Shown here: positions 10,447-19,234 of the stretch, in pieces | Layout: every line of letters begins with the position of its first letter | How positions within the stretch are numbered: the stretch's first letter is position 1 | NCBI GenBank assembly: GCA_016719565.1 | Contig: JADJYU010000005.1 | Span: 1-64,000, forward strand | Length of the DNA stretch: 64,000 bases | Direction of reading: 5' to 3' | From: Ignavibacteria bacterium | GTDB taxonomy: Bacteria; Bacteroidota; Ignavibacteria; Tepidaquicellales; Tepidaquicellaceae | Notes under the pieces: model-generated | Database searches by the model: none | Seen by the model: the letters and a program-made list of their open reading frames with translations, nothing else | Told to the model about the DNA's origin: nothing | Position numbers and translations under genes: made by a program

Positions 10447-11157
10447 ATGTTTAAATTTTTCCGGAAGCCCACTGATGAGAATCTCATTGTAGGAAATATG
10501 AGAAAATTGCTGAAAGATCTGTATTTACGGGGTTTTAAACCTAAAAATATAATAGATATTGGCGCTAATAATGGTGAATGGAGTAAATTAGCGAAAAAAA
10601 TATTCAAAGATGCTGATTTTTTTTTAATAGATCCTCTAAAAGAAATGGAAACCGATCTTTCAGAATTCTGCAAAGTAAATCCGGGGTCTAAATATTTTCT
10701 CTACGGTGTTGGCTCAAAAAATGAAAAAAAATACCTTACTTTAGGCGGTGTAAATTTAACAGGCTCTAATCTGATGTTCGGAGAAAATGAACTTCTGAAG
10801 AAAGTTAATGAACAACGGGAAATTCAGGTAATTACTTTAGATTCATTATTAGAAAATGGCGAACTGCCTTTACCTGATTTTGTCAAAGTTGACATTCAGG
10901 GATTTGAGCTTGAAGCTTTAAAAGGAGGGGAGAAATTATTTCAGATCACCGAAGTATTTATAATTGAGACGAATTTTTTTGAGTTTATGAAAGGAGTTCC
11001 TTTAGCACATGAAGTAATTATATATATGGCTGAAAAGGGATATGTTATTTATGATTTCCCGGGCTTCCTTCGAAGACCATTTGACGGCGCATTAGCTCAA
11101 ATGGATGTCTGCTTTGTAAAGAAAAACGGTATATTAAGAAATTCTGACAGCTGGTAG
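10447..11157 (+). CDS. FkbM family methyltransferase
   Basis: 236 residues. SAM-binding motif I is IIDIGANNGEWSKLA, followed by FLIDPLKE, the family-typical VITLDSLL and DFVKVDIQGFELEALKGGEKL (the diagnostic FkbM block), and VFIIETNFFEF. FkbM proteins O-methylate sugars, polyketides or glycan ends; here the neighbours point to a surface glycan. Starts at ATG 10447 and is intact, unlike the genes on either side. It lies between the two paralogous exported proteins, so the two paralogs are not a simple adjacent tandem. Confidence 0.9.
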   Translation: MFKFFRKPTDENLIVGNMRKLLKDLYLRGFKPKNIIDIGANNGEWSKLAKKIFKDADFFLIDPLKEMETDLSEFCKVNPGSKYFLYGVGSKNEKKYLTLGGVNLTGSNLMFGENELLKKVNEQREIQVITLDSLLENGELPLPDFVKVDIQGFELEALKGGEKLFQITEVFIIETNFFEFMKGVPLAHEVIIYMAEKGYVIYDFPGFLRRPFDGALAQMDVCFVKKNGILRNSDSW

Positions 11158-11259
11158 TTTTACTAACATTATTTTATCAAATTTTATGATTAATTAAAAT
11201 TTTAGGTTAGTATATTTAAAGATCAGGAATCTTTTTATTTTAAAAAAATTATTTTATAT

Positions 11260-12056
11260 ATGTTCAAATTAACTTATTCGGGAGTTTTAATAATTTTAAA
11301 CTTTTTATTTTTTTTAACAACTTCTGAAGTTATTGCTTTAAACTGGTATCAGGAAACGACTATTAACAATGACAGAAGCGGACTAATAAAAATAACATAC
11401 TGGGACGCGAAATTAAAAATAAAAGAATCAGAAATATATCAGTCTCTTCCCTTTACTGAAGATAAAATCAGGTCATTTTATTCTTCTGATAATAATTCAA
11501 TTGAAAATATAAAAATAAACAAAAACAATTCTGAAACAACGTATGTAAATGTAACCATTGCTTTTAAGGATCTATTAAAAATTAATACAGCTGAAGGGTT
11601 TTTAAAAATTAAACCTACTTGGTATATCTCGGCTGACAGTACTGTATTTTTATATAAGTTTGACAAAAATGAAGAGTTTAAGAATCTTTCCTCATGTATA
11701 TTTACATTTGAACTTCCAACAATAGAAATCTTAAGGTTTAGCGGAATCAAGACCAAGGATAATTCTTTTTCAGTTAAAGTAGATGCAGAGTCTTTTTCAA
11801 CCGGAACAACTGTTTTTGCAGTATTTAAAAATTCAGATGATATTTCTGCTTCAGACGGGAAAAATAAAGATGAAAATATAAATTTGAAAATGAAGAAGAA
11901 AATTCGGATACTAATAAAAAATGCGGCATTTTTTCCATTGAACTACCGATTATATTAGGATTGGGATTAATTATTCTAAAACGAAATAACAAGAAAAAGC
12001 TAAATTATAAAAATGATCAACGGAATTATTTTTTGCGAAGTATTAATGCCGTCTGA
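11260..12056 (+). CDS. exported protein with Cys-Gly tripartite C-terminal tail, paralog, frameshifted
   Basis: Paralog of the gene at 9643. Same order: signal peptide (GVLIILNFLFFLTTSEVIA), WYQETTINNDRSGLIKITYW, PFTEDKIRSFYSSDNNSIENI, then an acidic/polar linker and CGIFSIELPIILGLGLIILK plus a basic end. A single-base slip near 11885 takes the open frame off the tail; the correct tail is read in another frame. The stop given (12056) lies in that frame and overlaps the convergent methyltransferase by about 30 bp. A further slip could place the true stop near 11998. Conservation of the tail in both paralogs shows that it is functional and not chance. Confidence 0.65.
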
Positions 12057-12913
12057 TAACCATAAGCTTCTTCTGCAATAGAAACTATGTTAAATAAAGT
12101 TTTCAAAGACTTTTTCAGATATTCTATATCATAAAACACCTGCGAATCAGGTCCCCTGCCCCCGACCATTATATTAAAATTTTCTTTTTCAGAATTATAT
12201 TCCGGGAATTTTCTCATATATCCTGAAAGCCATTTGTCTCTGTATTTTGTTTCAAGAAGTTCTATAGTATGTCTGTCCTGTATAGTAAGATATAAGTAAG
12301 CTTTGTCAGAGCTGATCCTGTGCAGTTCCAAAAACCATGAGTCTGACAGATCATCAATGTGAGTAAATACAGAGCCGGCGTAGATAAAATCAAAGTAATT
12401 ATCCCTGAAAGGCAAATGCGGAACAACCGTATTTACAGCAAAATTAAACGGCGGGTTCAGATTATTATTCGCCCATATAATATGTTCTGAACTTATATCA
12501 ACTCCCCAGATCTCCTTATTTTCCGAATACGGCTTAAGCCATCTGATCATTCTGCCGGCGCCGCAGCCGAAGTCAAGAATGTTACCCGGTTTTTCAGGAT
12601 CGTATCCAAGATTTTTAGTAATCTTCAGCATTTGGTTTATCTGAATCCTGCCTTTTAAATATTCATCGGGATTCTCGCCGTATCCCAGCCATAGATCTTT
12701 AGGAGGGATAGGAAGTTCATATTCACACTTTAACTGATGATTAAAATTACTCTTTTGAATTATATAAAATTCCGAATCGCTTTTATAAGGATAATAAAGC
12801 TTATTATTAACATTTGATTCTGAATTAATTTTGTTCTTTCTGTTTTCTTCCTTTACTATATTTGTAACTTTAGATTTAATCCATTTCCTTAAAGATTTTG
12901 GATAAATACTCAT
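12026..12913 (-). CDS. class I SAM-dependent methyltransferase
   Basis: 295 residues. After about 100 residues comes motif I, NILDFGCGAGRMIRWL, then IWGVDISSEHI, FRDNYFDFIYAGSVFTHI and the C-terminal half DRHTIELLETKYRDKWLSGY. The combination of a PPKDLWLGYG lead and the FGCGAGRMIRW block is common in methyltransferases of polysaccharide clusters; the substrate is unknown. Starts at ATG 12913, 27 bp after the end of the frameshifted methyltransferase-like gene upstream on the same strand, so the two may be cotranscribed. Intact. Confidence 0.82.
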   Translation of the reverse strand: MSIYPKSLRKWIKSKVTNIVKEENRKNKINSESNVNNKLYYPYKSDSEFYIIQKSNFNHQLKCEYELPIPPKDLWLGYGENPDEYLKGRIQINQMLKITKNLGYDPEKPGNILDFGCGAGRMIRWLKPYSENKEIWGVDISSEHIIWANNNLNPPFNFAVNTVVPHLPFRDNYFDFIYAGSVFTHIDDLSDSWFLELHRISSDKAYLYLTIQDRHTIELLETKYRDKWLSGYMRKFPEYNSEKENFNIMVGGRGPDSQVFYDIEYLKKSLKTLFNIVSIAEEAYGYQTALILRKK

Positions 12914-12939
12914 GTTTTAAAAAAATTTAATTGGGATAT

Positions 12940-13680
12940 TTATTTTCCATACAAATTTATATCACTATTTTTTTGCCAGAGAATATTGTATGATAAAGGT
13001 TTGAAACCCACATAAGGCTGTTTTACATCATTTTTCCAGTACTTATTAAAAGTTTTTCAGACATAAGAAAAGATCCGGATCTTCTTTCATGGTTTCAAAA
13101 TCCACAAATTTATTTATTGTATCTAAATTCTTAAACAAATAAGGAAGCAGATCATTTGTCCAGATATAACTATACTGCAGGATCACATCAAAGCAATGCA
13201 ATGAAAATCCTCCCGGTTTTAAAACCCTGTTAATATCTTCTGTTACATCTTTAAGCACTTTCGGATCATCAGTGGGGACATGTTCAAGAGCGGAGATAGA
13301 AAAACCAGATCAAAGTATTCGTCTTTTAATTCCGTATTAAAATTTCCAATATAATCTTTTATTAATTTAATATCATTGCCGCTATTTCCATCTGTAAATT
13401 CCTTTTTATCAAGATACCAGCACTCATATCTGTTTTTGAAATAAGAAAGAATTCTTGAATCAGCTCCGCCGACTTCCAGTATCTTTGCATTCTCCGGAAG
13501 GTTATGTATAAGAAAAGAAAAGACAAGAAGGTCCTGATAACTCTTAAGATCACAGATGCCCGGATCAATTTTTTTACCGGTAAGTTTTATATCATAATTA
13601 TCCAGCTCGAACAATTTGAAGTGCGTTTTTTTTGAATATGTGAAATTTTCAAACTCCACAGGAGATGTAAATCTGTACAT
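12940..13680 (-). pseudogene. stand-alone copy of the YSKKxHF methyltransferase-like module, frameshifted
   Basis: About 245 residues after repair. It matches both modules of the sulfotransferase fusion at 3609: FENFTYSKKTHFKLFELDNY, SYQDLLVFSFLIHNLPENA, KILEVGGADSRILSYF (SAM motif I-like), a DEYFDLVFLSPL block, then DINRVLKPGGFSLHCFD (typical methyltransferase strand 5) and a tail DLFLCLK...LSYNILWQKN, which equals the module 2 tail GYSILWRT. This copy keeps the clearest SAM-methyltransferase features, so the family is probably methyltransferase-derived. Two slips: near 13270 and near 13045. Starts at ATG 13680; the last codon is at 12940. Not fused to a sulfotransferase here. Confidence 0.7.
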
Positions 13681-13979
13681 TAGATTTTTAACCGTTTAAT
13701 TTTTATGGGATAATCCATAACTTAAGCTATTTAGTTTATTTATTAAAGGATAAATTTATATATACCTGCTCTGTACCAATTTTAAAATGCTTGTTTTATT
13801 GAATGGAGTCCCGGAAATTTTGGTAGCAAAAATTGGGGATAAGAGTTTTGGCCCGGAGGGGAAATAATTGACGGGACTGACATTCGTAATGCCAATATCA
13901 TCCCTATGAATGTTTATTTTAATACCAAAATATTTAATTAAATTTTTTCAGTCTATTATTTAAAACTTAAAACAATTGA
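13681..13979. other. divergent intergenic region with a structured element
   Basis: 299 bp between divergent genes. At 13807-13878 an outer inverted repeat, AGTCCCG with CGGGACT, encloses an inner AATTTT/AAAATT hairpin and a G-rich segment (TTGGCCCGGAGGGG). It could be a small structured RNA or a degenerate repeat. It does not match a riboswitch I know. The rest is AT-rich and featureless. Confidence 0.35.
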
Positions 13980-15629
13980 TTGATTTTTATCAATATCTCC
14001 GGTGTCTTATTTAAAATAACATTTATAGTTATTTTTCTGCTTAAGTATAATTTCTCTCACGGACAGATAAGTGATTTTAACCTCAATAATTCTCCGAGGA
14101 CTTTCTATGTAAGTAATACCGGTAATGACCTAAATTCAGGACTATCAGAAGACAAAGCATGGAGAACACTGAACAGAGTATCGATTTATAAATTTCAGAA
14201 AGGTGATGTAATTCAGTTCAGGGGAGGTGATCTTTTTAAAGGGAATCTAATATTTAATAATGAATCGGGAACTGATGAATTACCGATAAGAATTACTTCA
14301 TACGGACTGGGAAGGGCGGTATTAAGAAGTGAAGAAGGAAGCTGTTTATCAATATTACACAACGGAGGATTTATAATTGAAAATTTAGAGATCACCGGCT
14401 TATACGATCCGGACAGGGATTTTGCAAAAAAATACAAGACTCCGTATGCGGGATTTCAGGTTTTCACTTATGCAAAATTAAAAAGTAATAAGATATTGAT
14501 CAGGGATTGTATCATAAGAAATTTTAAGAATAGCGGTATCTCACTCGGAGGTGAAGCTAATCCCCAATACGGTTATACAAGTATAAAAATAGAAAACAAC
14601 ACAATTTATGATTGCGGGGATATAGGAGTTAGTCTATGGGGTTTAGTCTATCAGGATATATTAGTGACAGGCAATAAAATATATAATATAAAAGGTGTAA
14701 ACCCGCACCTGCACGGTTTCAGCGGTAACGGCATAAGTTTATCACACATTTATAATGCGAGAGTAGAGAGAAATCTTATATTCAATAACGGTAAATACGG
14801 CAAAAGATCCGGAGGCGGAATAGTAACAGGAGAAAGCCGGAATATTCATGTGCGTTACAATGAGATATACGGAACAAAATCCAATGATGTAGACGGTGAT
14901 GCAATAGATTTTGACAACGGCTCGGACAGCTGCATCGCCGAATACAATTACACTCACAATAATGACGGAGCAGGAATTTTGATATCCGGTGATAATAACG
15001 GAAGCGGAAGCGATAATAACATTGTCAGGTACAACATAAGCAAAAATGACGGTTTAAAAAATAATCACAGCGCTATTAAGATTTACTCTACAATAGGAGC
15101 AGATCATAACAGAATATATAACAATACTATTATAGTAACTGCGATTGGAAAGAACTCTCCAACATGCTTTGATATTCAGGGTTCTACTACAAATACTTTT
15201 GTAGAAAACAATATTTTCATTACAGTGAATTCAGCAAAGTTCATAAATATAGACGTTTCAAAACAAGTTAATCTGATTTTCAGATCAAATTCATATTTCA
15301 ATCATAACGGATTGTTTGTAATTATATGGGGAAGAAAAGCATACAGAAGTTTCAATGAATTTACTGCAGCTACCGGTCAGGAAATTTTTAATTCCATAAA
15401 GAGAGGAATTTACGGAGACCCGAAGTTAAGAAATCCATTTACACTCAGAGATACTGTGAATAATGCTTTTAAGATCGATACACTTTCCGCATATAAGCTC
15501 TTCCCTTTCAGTCCGCTTATTAACTCCGGCATTACCGTTCAGAAAAATTTTTTACCGGCAGTCACGGATTTTTACGGAAAGAAACTAACGCCTGAAAATC
15601 CTCCTGACATCGGCGCTTACGAACATTGA
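13980..15629 (+). CDS. secreted right-handed parallel beta-helix protein
   Basis: 549 residues. A hydrophobic N-terminal segment (FKITFIVIFLLKYNFSHG) looks like a signal peptide. RTFYVSNTGNDLNSGLSEDKAW is the usual opening of pectate-lyase-like and chondroitinase-B-like helices. Many solenoid rungs with Asn ladders follow from about residue 120 to 420 (IENNTIYDCGDIGVSLWG, VERNLIFNNG, VRYNEIYG, IYNNTIIV, VENNIFI). The C-terminus FYGKKLTPENPPDIGAYEH is the standard end of DUF1565/choice-of-anchor beta-helix proteins. Likely binds or cleaves an extracellular polysaccharide; no catalytic residue can be assigned. It begins at TTG 13980 without a good ATG nearby, so the start is uncertain. No T9SS tail. 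Confidence 0.8.
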   Translation: MIFINISGVLFKITFIVIFLLKYNFSHGQISDFNLNNSPRTFYVSNTGNDLNSGLSEDKAWRTLNRVSIYKFQKGDVIQFRGGDLFKGNLIFNNESGTDELPIRITSYGLGRAVLRSEEGSCLSILHNGGFIIENLEITGLYDPDRDFAKKYKTPYAGFQVFTYAKLKSNKILIRDCIIRNFKNSGISLGGEANPQYGYTSIKIENNTIYDCGDIGVSLWGLVYQDILVTGNKIYNIKGVNPHLHGFSGNGISLSHIYNARVERNLIFNNGKYGKRSGGGIVTGESRNIHVRYNEIYGTKSNDVDGDAIDFDNGSDSCIAEYNYTHNNDGAGILISGDNNGSGSDNNIVRYNISKNDGLKNNHSAIKIYSTIGADHNRIYNNTIIVTAIGKNSPTCFDIQGSTTNTFVENNIFITVNSAKFINIDVSKQVNLIFRSNSYFNHNGLFVIIWGRKAYRSFNEFTAATGQEIFNSIKRGIYGDPKLRNPFTLRDTVNNAFKIDTLSAYKLFPFSPLINSGITVQKNFLPAVTDFYGKKLTPENPPDIGAYEH

Positions 15630-15639
15630 TTGTGAACTA

Positions 15640-16115
15640 AATTAAACTCTATCATTCGCGCAACCTCCCCCTAACCCCCTCCTTTGAAAGGATGGGGAAA
15701 TTTCATTCTTAAATTAAAAATAAATGGAATCGTAGCCGCATGCTTTAGCTTGCGGGCAACCACTTAATAATACTATACTTTGTAAAAAAAATTAATCCTC
15801 AATTGGAAAAATAAACGCTCCCGATCGGGAGAGCGGAGCGAGAGAAAAAATCGGGCTCGTAAAATTAAAGCTAATACTATCATGACAACCACCCCCCGGC
15901 CCCCTCCTTTGCAAGGATGGGGAGTCGAGGCTATGGAAGGAGAAAATATTAACTACTAACTTAATTAACTTCTAACTATTAACTACTAACTTTTTAATAG
16001 TAACTACTATCTGTTAACTACTAACTTTTTTCTACTAACTATTAACTATTAACTACTAACTATTAACTACTAACTATTAACTATTAACTACTAACTATTA
16101 ACTACTAACTATTAA
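15640..16115. repeat. repeat cluster downstream of Asp-box gene A
   Basis: No gene. Contents in order: a CCCCCTCCTTTG/AAAGGA hairpin-type repeat (15663-15700); a GTAGCCGCATGCTTTAGCTTGCGGGC palindromic-type repeat (about 15734); a CTCCCGATCGGGAG palindrome repeat (15815-15850) with its AT-rich lead (from about 15770), which recurs at 22150-22225; a second CCCCTCCTTTGCAAGGATGGGG hairpin (15890-15925); then AT-rich heptamer repeats (ACTAACT and ATTAACT units), near perfect from 16033 to 16119. Everything from about 15888 on is repeated at 19020-19238. Confidence 0.75.
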
Positions 16116-18770
16116 CTATTTCACGATCACCATTTTTTTCTGCGCAACAAAATCCCCCGATCTCAATTCATAAAAATAAACTCCGCTGGCGAAATTGCTG
16201 CCGTTGAATATGACTTCATATCTGCCGGCTTCCTGTTTTTCATTTACAAGTCTTGTCATCTCCCTTCCGGTTACGTCATATATCTTCAGAGTCGTAAAAC
16301 TATTTTCGGTTAAAGAATAACGAATGATTGTAGACGGATTGAACGGGTTCGGATAATTCTGTGACAGTTCATATTTATCAGGAATGCCGATAAACACTTC
16401 ACCCGCAAGACTGAAATATTCAAAACTGCCGTTGAAGTCGATTTGTTTTAATCTGTAGTTGTATTTTCCGGGAGCAAGGTTTTTATCTGTGAAGGAATAA
16501 TCCTTCGGTTCATTCGAATTTCCATTTCCCTGAATAAAACCTGCCTTTGTCCACTGGTCTTTTACATTTGATCTTTCAATGTCAAAGCCGGAGTTGTTTA
16601 TTTCTTTAATTGTCTGCCAGATTAAATTGACATTGTTTTCATTAACGGATGATGTGAAAGATAAAAGTTCAGCCGGGAGAACTGAATTATCAGTACCAAA
16701 CGAAACTGCAAGTGGTGAACTGAATAAAGGACCATTTGTTATTACTACTCCTGCTGAGTTTTGGTGTCTGTATTGAATTCCTCTATTGATTCTGTAATCA
16801 TATTCCTGGAGCCCGATAGTGTGAGCATTTAATGTATTGGAATAATATTTGTTTAAGAATGATGATCCGGTTATTGTATTGTCAAACTGAACTGTGAGAA
16901 TTCCATTACTGGTCGGATTTGGTTCCAGAATTATCTGAAAGGATAAATAATCTTCAGAATCTTGTAATGGGTTCTTGACAGGAACTCTGTCATAAGTAAT
17001 GATGAGCCTGTTATTAATTACTTTGTATTTTAAATTTCTTCCCAATACATCCGGATCACTAAAATCAAGGTCACACCAGAATGCAAAAAATGCCGGCACT
17101 ACCATAGTACTAAGTTCGGGTACCGGTTTAGGGTCGGGATCTGTTATTCCCATTGAATTTTCCCCCATACCTATAATTCCATTTGTCGAAATTTTAAAAT
17201 CATTAAAAATATCAGAGAAAAATCTGAAACCTGATTGAAAAATATTCTCAATTAAGAAAACCCCGTTATCTAAATCTCCTTCACTTAACGGGATTTGAGG
17301 TATTCCATTTGATATAAGACTTATACTTCCAGTTGTGTCTTCCCAATAAAAAACAGGTTGATCAGGAGCGCAACCGGCACCAGTTGTTGAATTTGCAAAT
17401 TCATATCCTCCTGAAAGTACATTTGGTGTAACTGAATAATTTGGATTAAATACATTAAATACCGACCAGGATGTATCATTATATTCATTTGAATCCGACA
17501 GCAATTTAGTCCATGATTTTATTTTGAATTCCCCCACTGCATTCTCAGGAACATAATAAGGATCGAATATCACATCATGAGAGCCACCCGCACTTATAGT
17601 GTCAAATTCGGAGTTCAGATATACAGTGTTTGTTCCGTACTTGATTTCGAAAAATACTTCAAAAGGTGTTATCTGATTATTTGACCCGAAGTTTTCTATT
17701 GTTGTTCCTGGATAAATATAAACTCCGGAATCGCAATCAACATAATAATTACCATTGATCTGAGGATTCGAAACCTTAACCGCACCAATATCATTTGGTT
17801 GATAGGAATACATTTCCGCTTTATTGCGTTTCCAGATTCTGCCGTTATTGATAATAAAGATAAGATCATCCTTATTAAGAATTGAATAAACATTACCGGA
17901 AGGATTTAATCCCTGAGATTTATTTATCCAGTTTAATCCATTGTTAGTTGTCATAAGAAATCCTGATGCACCAACAAACAATTTGTCAGATTCTGATCCC
18001 AGGCAAGTGATTGACATATATAAATTATTACTTAGTAGTGACCAGCCTGTAGCATTGATATCCCTGTGGTATAAACCACCGGTGTAAATCCCATTATAGG
18101 TATATCCGGTTGACCCTAAATATAAATTATTACCGATGGATGCAAATCCATAAACTGTGGGAAGCGATAACGGATAATGATAGGGTAGACCGCCGCCATC
18201 CCATACCCAACTTGAGCCATAATCAGTTGACAAAACAGCACCGCCATCATAAGATCCCAGGTGAAATGTTGAACCAATTGCCTCTATGCAGGTAATGTTT
18301 GAAGGTTGCCCATATGCATTAAACAAGAGGAAAAAATGTTCCAAACTCCAATTATTTCCAAAATTAGTAGATCGGAAAACACTTGGACCGCTGCTTGCCA
18401 TAATTGTAGATCCTATAACGGCAAAATTATGTAGCGGGAATGGGGTAATCCCAAAAAAATTCCAATTAGCACCCTGATCAGAAGAAAGATACTCCCCGCT
18501 ATCAGTAGCAACTATATAATTTGTACCACTAACTGCCAGATCGCGAATCCCTAAATTTGTTAATCCGTTATTTCTTTGATTCCAGGTTGCTCCGTTGTCT
18601 GAGGACAAATAAAAACCGGAATTCGTACCGGCAAGTAACAAATTTCCATCACTTTTAAGAGTTGAAACATTTACAGTTCCTATATTCACCTGAACCCATT
18701 GTGCATTTATTTCAAGCGGAACAATTATAATAAATAACAGCATACAAATTGTAAAAATTAACTTTTTCAT
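16116..18770 (-). CDS. T9SS-exported Asp-box (BNR) repeat protein A
   Basis: 884 residues. Signal peptide (LIFTICMLLFIIIVPLEINA), then a beta-propeller-like N-terminal half with repeated Asp-box motifs (SSDNGATW, SSDQGANW, STNFGNNW, STDYGSSW, TTNNGLNW). The middle part holds a CARDB-like segment (NDIGAVKVSNP) and a unique domain with FYWEDTTGSISLISNG and FKISTNGIIGMG. From about residue 800 a T9SS type A sorting domain begins, with SQNYPNPFNPSTIIRYSL, LKIYDVTGRE and GVYFYELRSGDF. Likely outer-surface or secreted; ligand unknown. The last about 200 residues and the upstream 170 bp are nearly the same as in gene B at 19235, whereas the propeller part has diverged. Confidence 0.82.
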   Translation of the reverse strand: MKKLIFTICMLLFIIIVPLEINAQWVQVNIGTVNVSTLKSDGNLLLAGTNSGFYLSSDNGATWNQRNNGLTNLGIRDLAVSGTNYIVATDSGEYLSSDQGANWNFFGITPFPLHNFAVIGSTIMASSGPSVFRSTNFGNNWSLEHFFLLFNAYGQPSNITCIEAIGSTFHLGSYDGGAVLSTDYGSSWVWDGGGLPYHYPLSLPTVYGFASIGNNLYLGSTGYTYNGIYTGGLYHRDINATGWSLLSNNLYMSITCLGSESDKLFVGASGFLMTTNNGLNWINKSQGLNPSGNVYSILNKDDLIFIINNGRIWKRNKAEMYSYQPNDIGAVKVSNPQINGNYYVDCDSGVYIYPGTTIENFGSNNQITPFEVFFEIKYGTNTVYLNSEFDTISAGGSHDVIFDPYYVPENAVGEFKIKSWTKLLSDSNEYNDTSWSVFNVFNPNYSVTPNVLSGGYEFANSTTGAGCAPDQPVFYWEDTTGSISLISNGIPQIPLSEGDLDNGVFLIENIFQSGFRFFSDIFNDFKISTNGIIGMGENSMGITDPDPKPVPELSTMVVPAFFAFWCDLDFSDPDVLGRNLKYKVINNRLIITYDRVPVKNPLQDSEDYLSFQIILEPNPTSNGILTVQFDNTITGSSFLNKYYSNTLNAHTIGLQEYDYRINRGIQYRHQNSAGVVITNGPLFSSPLAVSFGTDNSVLPAELLSFTSSVNENNVNLIWQTIKEINNSGFDIERSNVKDQWTKAGFIQGNGNSNEPKDYSFTDKNLAPGKYNYRLKQIDFNGSFEYFSLAGEVFIGIPDKYELSQNYPNPFNPSTIIRYSLTENSFTTLKIYDVTGREMTRLVNEKQEAGRYEVIFNGSNFASGVYFYELRSGDFVAQKKMVIVK

Positions 18771-19234
18771 GATTTCTAAATTTTAATTAAAAAATTAGTT
18801 CATCTCAATATTATCAGAAGTTTGACAAACTTTACCGTCTGAATATTACCAGGAATAATTTTCAGAGAACAGGACTGTGGTCAGATTGTTGAATGATAAA
18901 AATCATAAAAATTATTTTGCGGAATTATTAGAAAAGGCATACTATTTGATGAGGACTTTTAAAGATTTATTCTTGCTGGAAAATCAGATTGAGAGAGTGA
19001 AGTAGCTGCAAGCTTCAGCCTGCGCGACAACCACCCCCCAGCCCCCTCCTTTGCAAGGAGGGGGAGTCGGGGCTATGGAAGGAGAAAATATTAACTTCAA
19101 ACTATTAATAATTAACTTCTAACTTTTATCTACTAACTTTTTAATAGTAACTACTATCTGTTAACTACTAACTTTTTTCTACTAACTATTAACTACTAAC
19201 TATTAACTATTAACTACTAACTATTAACTACTAA
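18771..19234. promoter_or_regulatory. conserved upstream region of gene A plus repeat cluster
   Basis: Bases 18771-18960 are the upstream region of gene A and are closely matched by 21857-22030 upstream of gene B. Two symmetrical sites are conserved: a perfect 7-1-7 palindrome AAGTTTGACAAACTT (18818-18832, 48 bp before the start) and GAC-TGTG-GTC (18873-18882, 103 bp before the start). Bases 19000-19234 hold repeats: a GCAAGCTTCAGCCTGCG palindrome, a CCCCCTCCTTTGCAAGGAGGGGG-type hairpin (19036-19060) and ACTAACT/ATTAACT heptamers up to the stop of gene B. Confidence 0.55.

Noticed and set aside
13807..13878. Known riboswitch
   Set aside because: It was compared by eye with the cyclic-di-GMP type I consensus and does not fit; kept only as an unassigned structured element.
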